A DNA stretch of 64,000 bases from an uncultured bacterium (GCA_937951895.1 CALFER010000086.1:12264-76263), one strand, 5' to 3'. Shown: positions 25,677 to 34,703, counted from the first letter of the stretch. Notes: generated by a model from the letters alone, not told the origin. Program-made: numbers and translations.

Positions 25677-28163
25677 ATGTCGGAAAACACGCAACCATCC
25701 CACGTGGCCGGCCCCGACGATCCCATCGCCGGCACATACGACACGATCCGAACCCTCGGACAAGGCGGCATGGGCATTGTCGCTCTGGTCCGGGATCGCC
25801 TCACGGCCCGTCAATACGCCGTCAAACGCATCCGCAACGACCAACTCGACTCCGCCATGCCACGTCGGGATTTCCTCCGCGAACTCCTCACCTGGAGCGA
25901 AACCCCGGAGCATCCCTTCATCGCCCAGTTCCGCTTCGTTCGATCCCTGAACGACGAGGTGCTGCTCTTCTCCGAGTTCATCGATGCGGGGTCACTCCAC
26001 GACTGGATCGCCGAGGGCAGAATCCGGTCCGTGGAACAGATTCTCGAAATCGCCATCCGCGCCGCATACGGCATCCAGGCGGCCCACGACTGCACCATCA
26101 TTCATCAGGATATCAAACCCAAAAATATCCTCATGTCCCAGGACGCCGTCCCGCACATCACCGATTTCGGCCTCGCCCGGATCGGCGGCCGCATCCGAGC
26201 CGCAAAACGGGATGTCGAGCCGGACGCCATGGACGATACCGAACCGGTCCATCCCCCCAGCACCGTGACAACCGCGGTTTCCAGCAGCGGGTTCACCCCC
26301 GCATACTGTTCACCCGAGCAAGCCGAGGGGCTCGTGATCACTCCCCGAAGCGACCAGTGGAGCTGGGGTGTTACCGTTCTCGAGATGTTCAACGGCGAAC
26401 GGATGAGCGACTGGGGATTCCTGGCGGGACAAGCCCTGAGTCATCTCATCCAAAACGGCCCTTCAAAAGGCGTTGCTCCTCGGATTCCCGCCGATGTCGC
26501 CGGGGTTCTGCGTCGCTGCTTCGCCATGAACCAGAGAGAACGGTTTCCGTCGATCGCCGAAGCAGCCGGACAACTCAACGCGATTCTCCGGAAGATGACC
26601 GGCGGGACAGGCATTTCGCAGCCCGCCATCGCACCGCCGATTGCAACGAAAAATCATCGGAAAACCCCCAACGGACTGCAATGGCGCGACCCGAACGAAT
26701 TTCTCGCCGAGTGCCCGCCCGCGCTCCAGGATCTGCTCCAAACTACGCGCTCCTCCTATCGAAATGCCCGATCATGCGCGATCGCGGATCTGATCCATTA
26801 CGAGGAAATCCAGACGGAACTTCCGCACCGGTGCCCTCAGGATCCTGAACTGATTCTGAAAATCGACACCGCTGTTCTCGACGAGATCACCCTGATTCTG
26901 TGGACGCTGGGTGATACCGGCGGCGCTCTGGCTGCTTGCGACCGGGCGATCGCACGTCGCTCGGATCCCGCCTGTGCAACCATTCCCGGTGATCTGAACG
27001 CGCGTGCCGCAAATCACGGGATCCGGGGAACGATCCTGTGCCTCGCCCGTCAGTTCCAATCCGCCCTCCCGGCACTCGACCAGGCGGCCTCATCGTGGGA
27101 AGCAATTGCAACGGAAAGCCGATCTCCCGATGATCTGTCCCAGTTTGCCCTGACACTGATGCATCGCGCAAACGCCACGAAAATGCTCGGGCAGGTCGAG
27201 CCAGCGATCGCATTTTACGATCGGAGCTACACGCTGTTCGAGCAGGCCCTGGAGCAGAAACCTGATCTCGAGATCCGTCGCCGGCAGTCGTACTGTCTGA
27301 TGAACCGCGCGAACACGCTCCGCATGCTGGGTCGGTTCGACGAGGCGATGACCGGGTATCTCCAGGCCGTCCGGTTGCTCGATGCCTGCCCCGATGATGC
27401 CGAATCCAACATCCGCGAGGATCGCGCGCTGATTTCTCTCAATAGAGCCGGAACGCTCTGGTCGATGCAGCATTTCGAGGAATCGATCGCCGAGTTCGAC
27501 CGGGCAATCGCGATCTATCAGTCGATCGACCCCGGTGAAACCGATTACCCGATTCAAATGGACCGGGCTCTCGCAATCGCCAACAAAGCCAATGCGCTGG
27601 CTTCACTGAACCGGCCCGCGGAAAGCATTGCGCTTTACGAGACAGTCATCCGGATCCGGTCACACTGGCTGCATGAGGAAGGTCGGCGCGAAGCCGCGGA
27701 ATCGCTCGCAACAGCATACCTGAACATGGCCTTTATCAGCGATCAGATGAACGAACCGGACCGATGCCTGGACGCGCTCGATCGATCCATCGGTATCCTC
27801 GAACCTCTCGTCCGGATCGAAACCCGAATCACTCTCAAACAGGTGCTCCTGCTGTGCTACTGCCATCAATTCAGGATTCTGTTCAACCTGGAGAGGTTCT
27901 CTGCCAGCACGTCAGTGATGCAGAAGACCGAAGAGCTCATCCCGCTGCTCCGCGGCATTCTTCCCTCCTCCCAACTCGATCTCGAAATGGCCCAGATCAC
28001 CCTCATGCAGTTCATCGCACAGTCTCACGGAGTCCCGTCCCGATTTTCACGCGCCGACGCCGAACAGGCACTCGCGATGCTCGAATCCAATATCACGGAG
28101 GAAACACCGACCGATGTGCGCGAAGCATACGAACGACTGGTGAAACTTTACAAAAACTGTTGA
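25677..28163 (+). CDS. Ser/Thr protein kinase with C-terminal TPR repeats
   Basis: An 828-residue protein. ATG 25677 is chosen because GAGAGGGG lies about seven bases upstream; the upstream open frame is not protein-like. Kinase domain ~20-315: LGQGGMGIV, Lys50 in AVKRI, HQDIKPKNIL (143-152) and ITDFGLARI (Asp163). As in the kinase at 1-1481, HRD is HQD, a non-RD form. Residues ~400-800 are TPR helices (DALAICDR-like repeats such as SYCLMNRANTLRMLGRFDEA and ALAIANKANALASLNRPAES). No membrane segment is visible, so the kinase is cytoplasmic. It is divergent from the secreted-protein operon and may control or sense its state. Confidence 0.94.
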   Translation: MSENTQPSHVAGPDDPIAGTYDTIRTLGQGGMGIVALVRDRLTARQYAVKRIRNDQLDSAMPRRDFLRELLTWSETPEHPFIAQFRFVRSLNDEVLLFSEFIDAGSLHDWIAEGRIRSVEQILEIAIRAAYGIQAAHDCTIIHQDIKPKNILMSQDAVPHITDFGLARIGGRIRAAKRDVEPDAMDDTEPVHPPSTVTTAVSSSGFTPAYCSPEQAEGLVITPRSDQWSWGVTVLEMFNGERMSDWGFLAGQALSHLIQNGPSKGVAPRIPADVAGVLRRCFAMNQRERFPSIAEAAGQLNAILRKMTGGTGISQPAIAPPIATKNHRKTPNGLQWRDPNEFLAECPPALQDLLQTTRSSYRNARSCAIADLIHYEEIQTELPHRCPQDPELILKIDTAVLDEITLILWTLGDTGGALAACDRAIARRSDPACATIPGDLNARAANHGIRGTILCLARQFQSALPALDQAASSWEAIATESRSPDDLSQFALTLMHRANATKMLGQVEPAIAFYDRSYTLFEQALEQKPDLEIRRRQSYCLMNRANTLRMLGRFDEAMTGYLQAVRLLDACPDDAESNIREDRALISLNRAGTLWSMQHFEESIAEFDRAIAIYQSIDPGETDYPIQMDRALAIANKANALASLNRPAESIALYETVIRIRSHWLHEEGRREAAESLATAYLNMAFISDQMNEPDRCLDALDRSIGILEPLVRIETRITLKQVLLLCYCHQFRILFNLERFSASTSVMQKTEELIPLLRGILPSSQLDLEMAQITLMQFIAQSHGVPSRFSRADAEQALAMLESNITEETPTDVREAYERLVKLYKNC

Positions 28164-28219
28164 CTATAAATCGGCGACGCGATAGCCTGACCGTCAAACC
28201 GTTTTCGAAGGAGGCGTGC

Positions 28220-29182
28220 ATGAGTCGGGTGTTCGAAAACAACAGTCTCAGTATCGGCAATACCCCGCTGGTTCGTCTGAATCGTGTGACGGAGGGCGCA
28301 AGAGCGACTGTTCTGGCGAAGATCGAGGGTCGCAATCCGGGTTACTCCGTCAAATGCCGGATCGGGGCCGCGATGATCCGGGCTGCGGAGCGCGACGGAT
28401 TGCTGAGGCCGGGGTTCCGGGATCGGGTCGTGATCGAGCCCACCAGCGGGAACACCGGCATCGCACTCGCGTTCGTCTGTGCGCAACGCGGCTATCCCCT
28501 CATCCTGACGATGCCCGAGACCATGTCGATCGAACGGAGAAAGATGCTCAGGGCGTTCGGAGCCGAACTCGTTCTGACCGACGGCGCGAAGGGCATGAAG
28601 GGGGCGGTTGCGAAGGCCGAGGAGATGGCCGCAAGCGATCCCGATCGGTACTTCATGCCGCAGCAGTTTAAAAACCCTGCGAATCCCGAGATTCATTACC
28701 GCACAACAGGACCGGAAATCTGGCGGGATACGCGAGGGGCGGTCGACCTTTTTGTCGCGGGCGTCGGAACGGGCGGGACGATCACGGGGGTAAGCCGGTA
28801 TCTGAAAAAGCGAAAAGCGATCCGGTCGATCGCCGTCGAACCGCACGATTCCCCTGTTCTGACAGCCATTCGCGCAGGCCGGACGCCTCAACCGGGCCCC
28901 CATAAAATCCAGGGCATCGGCGCCGGCTTCAAACCGGATGTTCTCGATCTGGATCTGGTGGACGAGATCGCATGTGTGTCGAACGACGATGCGATCGACT
29001 ATGCACGCCGGCTTCATCTGGAGGAGGGGATCACGTGCGGCATTTCGTGCGGTGCGGCGGTATCCGTGGCGGTCGGGTTGGCGCGTGACCCCGCGAACGA
29101 GGGGCGGACGATCGTCGTGATCCTTCCCGATGCCGGCGAACGGTATCTCAGCACGGCGCTGTTCAGTCATATCGAGGGCTGA
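28220..29182 (+). CDS. cysK: Cysteine synthase family (O-acetylserine sulfhydrylase-like)
   Basis: A 320-residue PLP enzyme joining sulfide to O-acetylserine to make cysteine. ATG 28220 has GGAGG six bases upstream; the longer open frame begins inside the kinase. Motifs: GNTPLVRLN, the Schiff-base Lys in NPGYSVKCRIGAAMI (the position after Lys is Cys rather than the common Asp), the substrate loop PTSGNTGIAL, the PLP-phosphate loop GVGTGGTITGV and GISCGAAV. Length and motif order fit CysK better than cystathionine beta-synthase. The next gene starts three bases after its stop. Confidence 0.93.
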   Translation: MSRVFENNSLSIGNTPLVRLNRVTEGARATVLAKIEGRNPGYSVKCRIGAAMIRAAERDGLLRPGFRDRVVIEPTSGNTGIALAFVCAQRGYPLILTMPETMSIERRKMLRAFGAELVLTDGAKGMKGAVAKAEEMAASDPDRYFMPQQFKNPANPEIHYRTTGPEIWRDTRGAVDLFVAGVGTGGTITGVSRYLKKRKAIRSIAVEPHDSPVLTAIRAGRTPQPGPHKIQGIGAGFKPDVLDLDLVDEIACVSNDDAIDYARRLHLEEGITCGISCGAAVSVAVGLARDPANEGRTIVVILPDAGERYLSTALFSHIEG

Positions 29183-29185
29183 TCG

Positions 29186-29803
29186 ATGACACGTGCCGGC
29201 CTCCCGTTTCTGATCGTCTGGCTATTCGCGTTTCCATGCGCTCATGCACTCGATCCGCCGCTTCCGACCCCGCATCCGAAACCCGCGGACATCGAGTCGG
29301 CATACATGAGTCTTCCGCTCGACTGGATCCACCCCTCTCCCGGCGCGGATGTCTCCGACGCGGATCGCCGGTCCTGGATCGATCGGGTCGATCGGCGCAA
29401 CGGCTATCTGAAGTTTTCCGGCAAAGCGACCCAGGTCTGGGAGGGGTATGGCGAATGCGCATGGTTCAAACGGGTGGACGCGACGCCACTGGTTGCCGTG
29501 TCGCTTCTGACATGCGGACCGGCCTGCGAACAGTCGCTCCGGTTCGTGACTTTCGAATCCGGCGTGTGGAAGGACGTTACCGCGACGGTGTTCACTCCGC
29601 TCCCGGACGAGCGCATCCGGCAACTCTATGCGGGACGAAACGGGCCTGCGGAATTCGCTCAGGATCCTCCGGTCGTGTATCAACTGCCTCGCTTCGGCAC
29701 CGGAATCGAACTGCGGGTTCAGGAACAGATTGTCGGAAAGAGCATTGTTCTTGGTGTATTGCGCCTGAAGGACGGTCGATTCACCTTCGATCCGGACCGG
29801 TAA
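29186..29803 (+). CDS. Exported protein of unknown function
   Basis: A 205-residue protein with a signal peptide (FLIVWLFAFPCAHA) cleaved near residue 21. The mature part has two Cys pairs (ECAWF and LLTCGPACEQS), a PLPDERIRQLYAGR segment and a beta-rich end. I do not recognise a family. It starts four bases after the cysteine synthase stop with GAGG eight bases upstream, so it is probably co-transcribed. Its end overlaps the convergent arylsulfotransferase-like gene by 23 bases. Confidence 0.75.
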   Translation: MTRAGLPFLIVWLFAFPCAHALDPPLPTPHPKPADIESAYMSLPLDWIHPSPGADVSDADRRSWIDRVDRRNGYLKFSGKATQVWEGYGECAWFKRVDATPLVAVSLLTCGPACEQSLRFVTFESGVWKDVTATVFTPLPDERIRQLYAGRNGPAEFAQDPPVVYQLPRFGTGIELRVQEQIVGKSIVLGVLRLKDGRFTFDPDR

Positions 29804-31130
29804 ACGCCGCGATCCGCTCGACATCGAACAGAACAGCCGTCAGTTCCTTGTTCTTGCCCGCGCGTTCGGGATTGACGTACTCCCAGACAATCGTTCCCTC
29901 GGGTGTCACTTCGATCGTACGTCCCCGGTTTGACTCGATGATCAGCGTGTTGCCGTTCGGCAATCGGTGGCATGCCCCGCTGGTGCTCGAAAACAATGGA
30001 TTTTCCTTCGTTCCGTCATAATTCCAGTGGATCGTCTGGGTCAACGGATCGAGTTCGATCACGCGCGACCGATCCTTGATTCCCTGGTTGTCGAACAGCA
30101 GGATCCGTCCGTTTTCGAGCAGTGACGGCTCGTGCTGATAGCGCCACATGCCGGTCAGCAGCCAGACGATCTTTTCGGATTTCAGATCCACCAGAGCGAT
30201 GGCGTCGAGATGCCGGAAGGAGGTCAGAACGCGGCCCGGCCGGAATGGACTCGATGGATCGGCCGGTGTGTTCCGGATGATCTCGAGCGTATTGGCATGG
30301 AGAACATCGCCGTGAGGCGGCATTTTGGAGAGGATCGGTTCGTAGGGGGAACCGCGGAACGCCTCGAGCAGGGGGATCTGTCGGATGACGTGCCCGTCGG
30401 GTGACACCTCTGTGATGAATTCGGCCAGAATCGGCTTGGACGCATGGACGGACGGGTCGAGAGTCTCGCGCTGCGTCAGCACCCGGATCGTCCCGTCATC
30501 GGCGACATCGAGATCATGATGGCAGTGCTCGGGCAGCGCCCAGATCAGGTTGGAATTCCGGTCGAGACGGATCATTCCATGTCCGTTGAAGATCGCCAGA
30601 ATGCCTCCGTCATCGAGCACCCGCACGCGGCGCCAGCTCTGCGTGTGGAACTGGTCAGCGGGCACGACGGCATCGGGGAACGCATCCGAAAATCGATAAT
30701 TCCAGCGGTGGATGATGCGTCCGTCCATCTCCATGAGCGCTGCTTCGGCGGCATGTCCCGACATCACGAGATTGACTCCGGGGGCAGTCAAATCCTTTTT
30801 CCAGACCGTCACACCGGTTTTCTGCGCCGCGGGTTCATAGCCATCGAGATATCCCAGGGCGGACAGCTGGTCGATCGTCGCGTCCGATGCCGGACTGGCT
30901 GCTGAATCCGGTCTTGTCAGGCCGGTCAGGGGGGGAGGGGATGTCAGACCCGGTTTTGGAGTGAATCGTTTGGCCGGACCGGGTTGCCCGGCGCCGACAT
31001 CAAGGTGCCTGCTGAGGAAATCATAGGGCGGCCAACGGGTCGACGGCAGAGTGAAGCCGTAAATCAGTCCGGCCGCAATCAGAGTGATCCCGACGGTGAG
31101 CCGGACTGCCGCACGAATCGGAAACGTCAC
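29781..31130 (-). CDS. Arylsulfotransferase (ASST)-family-like membrane-anchored protein
   Basis: A 449-residue protein starting at GTG 31130 (overlapping the HD gene's stop, with AAGG upstream). It has an amino-terminal anchor (VRLTVGITLIAAGLIYGFTL), a Pro-rich linker, then a propeller with blades such as HTQSWRRVRVLDDGGILAIF, LPEHCHHDLDVADDGTIRVL and EPSLLENGRILLFDNQG, ending CHRLPNGNTLIIESNRGRTI and TPEGTIVWEYVNP. These resemble the ASST/PQQ-like propeller family that moves sulfate between phenolic compounds. The His-rich HCHHD may be catalytic; I cannot confirm the active-site His. Anchored facing the periplasm. Confidence 0.78.
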   Translation of the reverse strand: MTFPIRAAVRLTVGITLIAAGLIYGFTLPSTRWPPYDFLSRHLDVGAGQPGPAKRFTPKPGLTSPPPLTGLTRPDSAASPASDATIDQLSALGYLDGYEPAAQKTGVTVWKKDLTAPGVNLVMSGHAAEAALMEMDGRIIHRWNYRFSDAFPDAVVPADQFHTQSWRRVRVLDDGGILAIFNGHGMIRLDRNSNLIWALPEHCHHDLDVADDGTIRVLTQRETLDPSVHASKPILAEFITEVSPDGHVIRQIPLLEAFRGSPYEPILSKMPPHGDVLHANTLEIIRNTPADPSSPFRPGRVLTSFRHLDAIALVDLKSEKIVWLLTGMWRYQHEPSLLENGRILLFDNQGIKDRSRVIELDPLTQTIHWNYDGTKENPLFSSTSGACHRLPNGNTLIIESNRGRTIEVTPEGTIVWEYVNPERAGKNKELTAVLFDVERIAAFTGPDRR

Positions 31131-31573
31131 GGGGAACCTTCGGTTTCGGTCTGGAGATAGGTCCAGGCACGGTGGTACCGCGAGATTCTCGTGAGATCCT
31201 TGTCGGTGATCCGGTTGAGACGCCGGATATCCATGTTATCTTCCAGGTCAGCCGTTTTGACATTTCGCGCCAGCTTGTTCGACGCGGCTCTCCGAACATA
31301 GTCTTCGTAGGATTCACCCGAGGCCTTTCGCCACGTCAGACAGTCCAGCGCTTCGATGATCTCGTCCGGAAACCCCTCACGTGAGAGGCGTTCGAAGGTC
31401 CACTCCGGGTTGTCTTCGACCACGTCATGCAGGATGGCGACGATCCGGGAACGATCGTCCGGCATTTTCAGCATGATGCGCAGAGGGTGGAGGAAATATG
31501 GTTTGCCGGATCGGTCGACGGCTCCGGAATGAGCGGTGACGGCGATTTCGAGCGCGCGGTCGATGGTGGACAT
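31127..31573 (-). CDS. Small HD-domain hydrolase (RelA/SpoT hydrolase-like, MESH1-type)
   Basis: A 148-residue protein with the HD fold: AVTAHSGAVDRSGKPYFLHPL, then AILHDVVEDNPEWTF with the metal-binding HD pair, as in the ppGpp hydrolase half of RelA/SpoT and in stand-alone small alarmone hydrolases. It lacks a synthetase domain. It may hydrolyse (p)ppGpp or another nucleotide. Its stop overlaps the next gene's GTG, so they are coupled. Confidence 0.85.
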   Translation of the reverse strand: MSTIDRALEIAVTAHSGAVDRSGKPYFLHPLRIMLKMPDDRSRIVAILHDVVEDNPEWTFERLSREGFPDEIIEALDCLTWRKASGESYEDYVRRAASNKLARNVKTADLEDNMDIRRLNRITDKDLTRISRYHRAWTYLQTETEGSP

Positions 31574-31603
31574 GGCAGGATACCTCCTGATGCGGAAAAT
31601 TAC

Positions 31604-31633
31604 TTGATTTCACAAGGCATTTCAAGCTATACA
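31604..31633 (+). promoter_or_regulatory. Putative promoter of the nuclease gene
   Basis: TTGATT (31604-31609) and TATACA (31628-31633) with an 18-base spacer, about 40 bases before ATG 31673, in the divergent gap with the HD gene. Confidence 0.4.
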
Positions 31634-31672
31634 GGAGGTTGGAACCAACGCGCCACAAGGTAAGGAAGTTGC

Positions 31673-32563
31673 ATGCCGATCAGCCTATTACGACGTGTAC
31701 GGATGACCGTGATTGGGTGCGTGATCGCCCTCAACGCATTGCCTGGAACGGGAACGTGTCAGACGGCCGCTTCGATCGATCTGTCCGGACCGGTCAGACC
31801 GTCGTCCATTCCGGCGGGGGATATTATTGTCGTCGGCGAGGACACGGTCGTGCGGCTGGCGGGAATCGACGCCCCCGAACCATACGATCTCGGATGGCTC
31901 GACGCGATCAACCCGAGCCGACGTCAGATCGCCGACGCCGCGACTCAGTTCATGAAAGATACGATCCGGGATCAGGAAATCCGCATTGAGTCGTTGCCGG
32001 CCAGGGATGCGCAAGGGCTGATCCAGGCGTACCTGTTTCTGCCTGACGGCGTGTGCCTGAATGAACGCCTGTTGTCGGAAGGATTGGCTCAGGTTCTGCC
32101 CGGAATGCCCGATCACCCGCGAGCCGCAGCATTTCAGGTCGCGCAGTCAGCCGGCCAGACCGCGAAAAAAGGTATCTGGTCGGTGCCTCCGGAGTCGCTC
32201 CGGATCCAGATGGGACCGAACGATGTGGTGGTCCCCGATGCAAACCGCAAGGCCTATGTGAACCCCTATGCAACAGCGGAATCCACTCCGGAGGAACGTC
32301 CTGGCCGGGATCTGAGCGGTTTGATTGTGCTGGGCGTATTCGCGCTGCTGATCGGTGGAGTCGTCTACCTGATCAAGTCGCTCAATGCGATCAAGGAATG
32401 CCCGATGTGTCAGGAAAAGATGTCGAGTCGGGCGACCATCTGTCCCAACTGCAAATACAACGAAAAAACAGGGTTTCTCGGGGACGACGAACTGCAGACC
32501 TGGTTTACGAAGAACATCCGGGTGACGGGCACGAAGAAGAAACCGAAACGTCCCGCGCGCTGA
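31673..32563 (+). CDS. Thermonuclease (SNase-like) protein with membrane segment and zinc ribbon
   Basis: A 296-residue protein. A signal peptide (RMTVIGCVIALNALPGTGTC) precedes a thermonuclease-fold domain (VVGEDTVVRLAGIDAPEPYD, with LNERLLSEGLAQVLP near its end). The usual Arg and Glu catalytic residues are not clearly in place: LAGIDAPE is present, but the Arg-Glu of active SNases is less clear. A membrane helix (SGLIVLGVFALLIGGVVYLI, ~215-235) is followed by a zinc ribbon CPMC-x(10)-CPNC and a basic tail. This puts the zinc ribbon in the cytoplasm and the nuclease-like domain outside. Ends directly against the convergent kinase gene. Confidence 0.85.
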   Translation: MPISLLRRVRMTVIGCVIALNALPGTGTCQTAASIDLSGPVRPSSIPAGDIIVVGEDTVVRLAGIDAPEPYDLGWLDAINPSRRQIADAATQFMKDTIRDQEIRIESLPARDAQGLIQAYLFLPDGVCLNERLLSEGLAQVLPGMPDHPRAAAFQVAQSAGQTAKKGIWSVPPESLRIQMGPNDVVVPDANRKAYVNPYATAESTPEERPGRDLSGLIVLGVFALLIGGVVYLIKSLNAIKECPMCQEKMSSRATICPNCKYNEKTGFLGDDELQTWFTKNIRVTGTKKKPKRPAR

Positions 32564-34522
32564 TCAACTTTCGCTGAAATTCTGGTAGGTGAGAACGATT
32601 CGGAACCCGAGATTGTCTTCGCGGTGTGACGACGCCGCCGAATCGCGCCGGGTGACACGGGCTTCCTTGTATGGAAGGTTGAAGGCGCCACCGCGGACCA
32701 CACGCTTATCGGTCGGGTTGGGTCCCGTCGGATTTCTCGGCTGCATCGATGCATAGGCGGACATACTGTAGAAATCGTTCACCCATTCGCGGACGTTTCC
32801 CCCCATGTCGAAAATCCCGGACGTCGATTTGTCCGATGCGAATGCGCCTCCGGAAACGGGAGATTTCCGCCCGGCTTCCTCGGTGTTCCCATTGGATCCC
32901 GACCATTTGTCGCCCCATGGATACGAGCCTCCGCTGCCGGCCGCACGCTCCCATTCGGCCTCCGTCGGTAAACGGAACGTCAGTCCGGTTTTCTGTGTCA
33001 TCCATTTGCAGTACAGATCTGCGTCGATCCATGAGACGCGGGTGACCGGAAGATCCTCGAGTCCGGCGGGGCAGAGCCGACCGTTCCAGTGTTCGGGCGA
33101 CGGATAACCGGTTTCCCGGATGAACATCTCGTATTGCCGGTTCGTGATCTCGTAACGGCTGATCATGTATCGATCGAGCTGCACATCGTGTACGGGCGTG
33201 TCATCCAGCGCTCCGGTGGGTTTCTGGGCGCCCATGACGAATCGTCCGGACGGCACGAGTTCAAAATCGATGCCCAGAATGACGCCGAACCGATCCGGGA
33301 GATCCCGCGGGATGATCGACGGGATCGTCAGCGCGCTCGCCGTGGAGGGGATCGATGTCGGAGTCGGCTTTGCGCTGAAGAACGCGGTGCTGGAGGTAAT
33401 GATCCCGCGACCGGATTCGGTCAGACCGAGCCACGTGCCGAAGCCGATGATTCCCGCGCACAGGACCGTAATGGCGGCGTGCTGCCAGGAAATCGCCGTA
33501 AGTTTCTGACGGACTGTCTCGACGATCGAACGCCGATTCTCCTTCCGCTGTTTCTCGGCAGCCGCCTCGATCGGATCCTGCCGGGCGATATCTACCATCG
33601 TCTTGTCATTCGAATCGATGAACATCGTCGGATCGGTCTGAATGAACGCCTGTTTGGCCAGTTTCTGATCGGATTTCACCCCGCCCGGCGACGCGGCAAC
33701 AACCGCCTCCAAAGCATCCGTCATCTCACGCGCATTCTGGTATCGTCGTTCGGGTTTCTTGTCCAGACACTTCAAAATGAGTTTTTCCATCTGGGGAGGG
33801 ATGTTCGGATTGAGCGAGGATGGTTTCGGAGGTTCTTCCCGGATGTGCGCCATGACGACGGCGACGGGACTTTCAGCGACAAACGGCGGACGACCGGTGA
33901 GCATCTGGAACAGGACAACGCCGATCGAATACAGATCCGATGCGCGGACGACCGGTTCTCCCTGAGCCTGCTCGGGGCTGATGTAGTGCGGTGAACCGAC
34001 CATGAAGCCGGTCTGTGTCAGGTTTTCCCCGCCGATGATCTTCGCGATGCCGAAATCCAGCACCTTCACATTGCCGTTTTCATCGATGATGATGTTGGAC
34101 GGTTTGATGTCCCGGTGGAGGATGTTCTTGTCGTGCGCGAAACCGATGGCAGCGAGCACCTGTCTGAGAATCGCCGCGGCGGGGTGAATCGCCATCGGCC
34201 CGAATTCCTTGAGGAGAAACTCGAGGGGCCGCCCGACGACGACTTCCATGATGATGAAGTAGGTGCCGTGGGCTTCCTCGTAATCGAGAATATCCACGAT
34301 GTTGGGATGCTTGACCTTCGACATCGCGTTCATCTCTTCCCGGAAACGCTTCACGAAACTCGCCTCGGCCGCCAGATGCGGGAACAGCATCTTGACGGCG
34401 GCATACCGATTGAGCGTGACGTGTTGTCCGAGATACACGATGCCCATGCCGCCACGGCTGATCTCGTTGATGATCAGGTACTTCCCGACCTGCTTATTGA
34501 TCAAACTCGGTCCCTTCGTCAT
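32564..34522 (-). CDS. Membrane Ser/Thr kinase fused to a formylglycine-generating/SUMF1-like domain
   Basis: A 652-residue protein. Kinase domain ~14-280 with a canonical HRDIKPSNII (136-145), Lys44 and DFG (156-158), preceded by ISRGGMGIVYLG. One membrane helix (~347-367) is followed outside by an FGE-sulfatase domain (IDFELVPSGRFVMGA, RLPTEAEWERAA, GNVREWVNDFYS, RGGAFN and LGFRIVL). The same combination occurs in chlamydial Pkn1-type and planctomycete kinases. The FGE-like part is usually a ligand or sugar-binding sensor in such fusions, since the copper-binding cysteines of true FGE are not conserved. The stop abuts the SNase stop. Confidence 0.92.
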   Translation of the reverse strand: MTKGPSLINKQVGKYLIINEISRGGMGIVYLGQHVTLNRYAAVKMLFPHLAAEASFVKRFREEMNAMSKVKHPNIVDILDYEEAHGTYFIIMEVVVGRPLEFLLKEFGPMAIHPAAAILRQVLAAIGFAHDKNILHRDIKPSNIIIDENGNVKVLDFGIAKIIGGENLTQTGFMVGSPHYISPEQAQGEPVVRASDLYSIGVVLFQMLTGRPPFVAESPVAVVMAHIREEPPKPSSLNPNIPPQMEKLILKCLDKKPERRYQNAREMTDALEAVVAASPGGVKSDQKLAKQAFIQTDPTMFIDSNDKTMVDIARQDPIEAAAEKQRKENRRSIVETVRQKLTAISWQHAAITVLCAGIIGFGTWLGLTESGRGIITSSTAFFSAKPTPTSIPSTASALTIPSIIPRDLPDRFGVILGIDFELVPSGRFVMGAQKPTGALDDTPVHDVQLDRYMISRYEITNRQYEMFIRETGYPSPEHWNGRLCPAGLEDLPVTRVSWIDADLYCKWMTQKTGLTFRLPTEAEWERAAGSGGSYPWGDKWSGSNGNTEEAGRKSPVSGGAFASDKSTSGIFDMGGNVREWVNDFYSMSAYASMQPRNPTGPNPTDKRVVRGGAFNLPYKEARVTRRDSAASSHREDNLGFRIVLTYQNFSES

Positions 34523-34553
34523 AGGTATCTTCCCGATGTGCTTCCCGATGGGG

Positions 34554-34666
34554 GGTTACGCAACCCATTATACGGGTGGTTCACCCATGTCGCAAACCAT
34601 CTGTATGGCTCGATCGCGATTGTGCCATACGTAACCGTTGTTGCAGGGCTCGATCGCGATCGAGCC
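34554..34666. repeat. Intergenic nest of inverted repeats including a 20-bp palindrome
   Basis: Between the kinase and subtilase genes: GGTTACG (34554-34560) can pair with CGTAACC (34630-34636), GGGTG/CACCC (34574-34586) forms a small hairpin, GTATGGC/GCCATAC (34603-34630) forms another, and GGCTCGATCGCGATCGAGCC (34647-34666) is a perfect palindrome of which a 14-base part is also at 34607-34620. This looks like a REP/BIME-like element or a transcription terminator region. No gene is seen in it. Confidence 0.7.
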
Positions 34667-34703
34667 TACGTACGGGTTTTCGCGATCGAACCCGACGTCC
34701 CGT

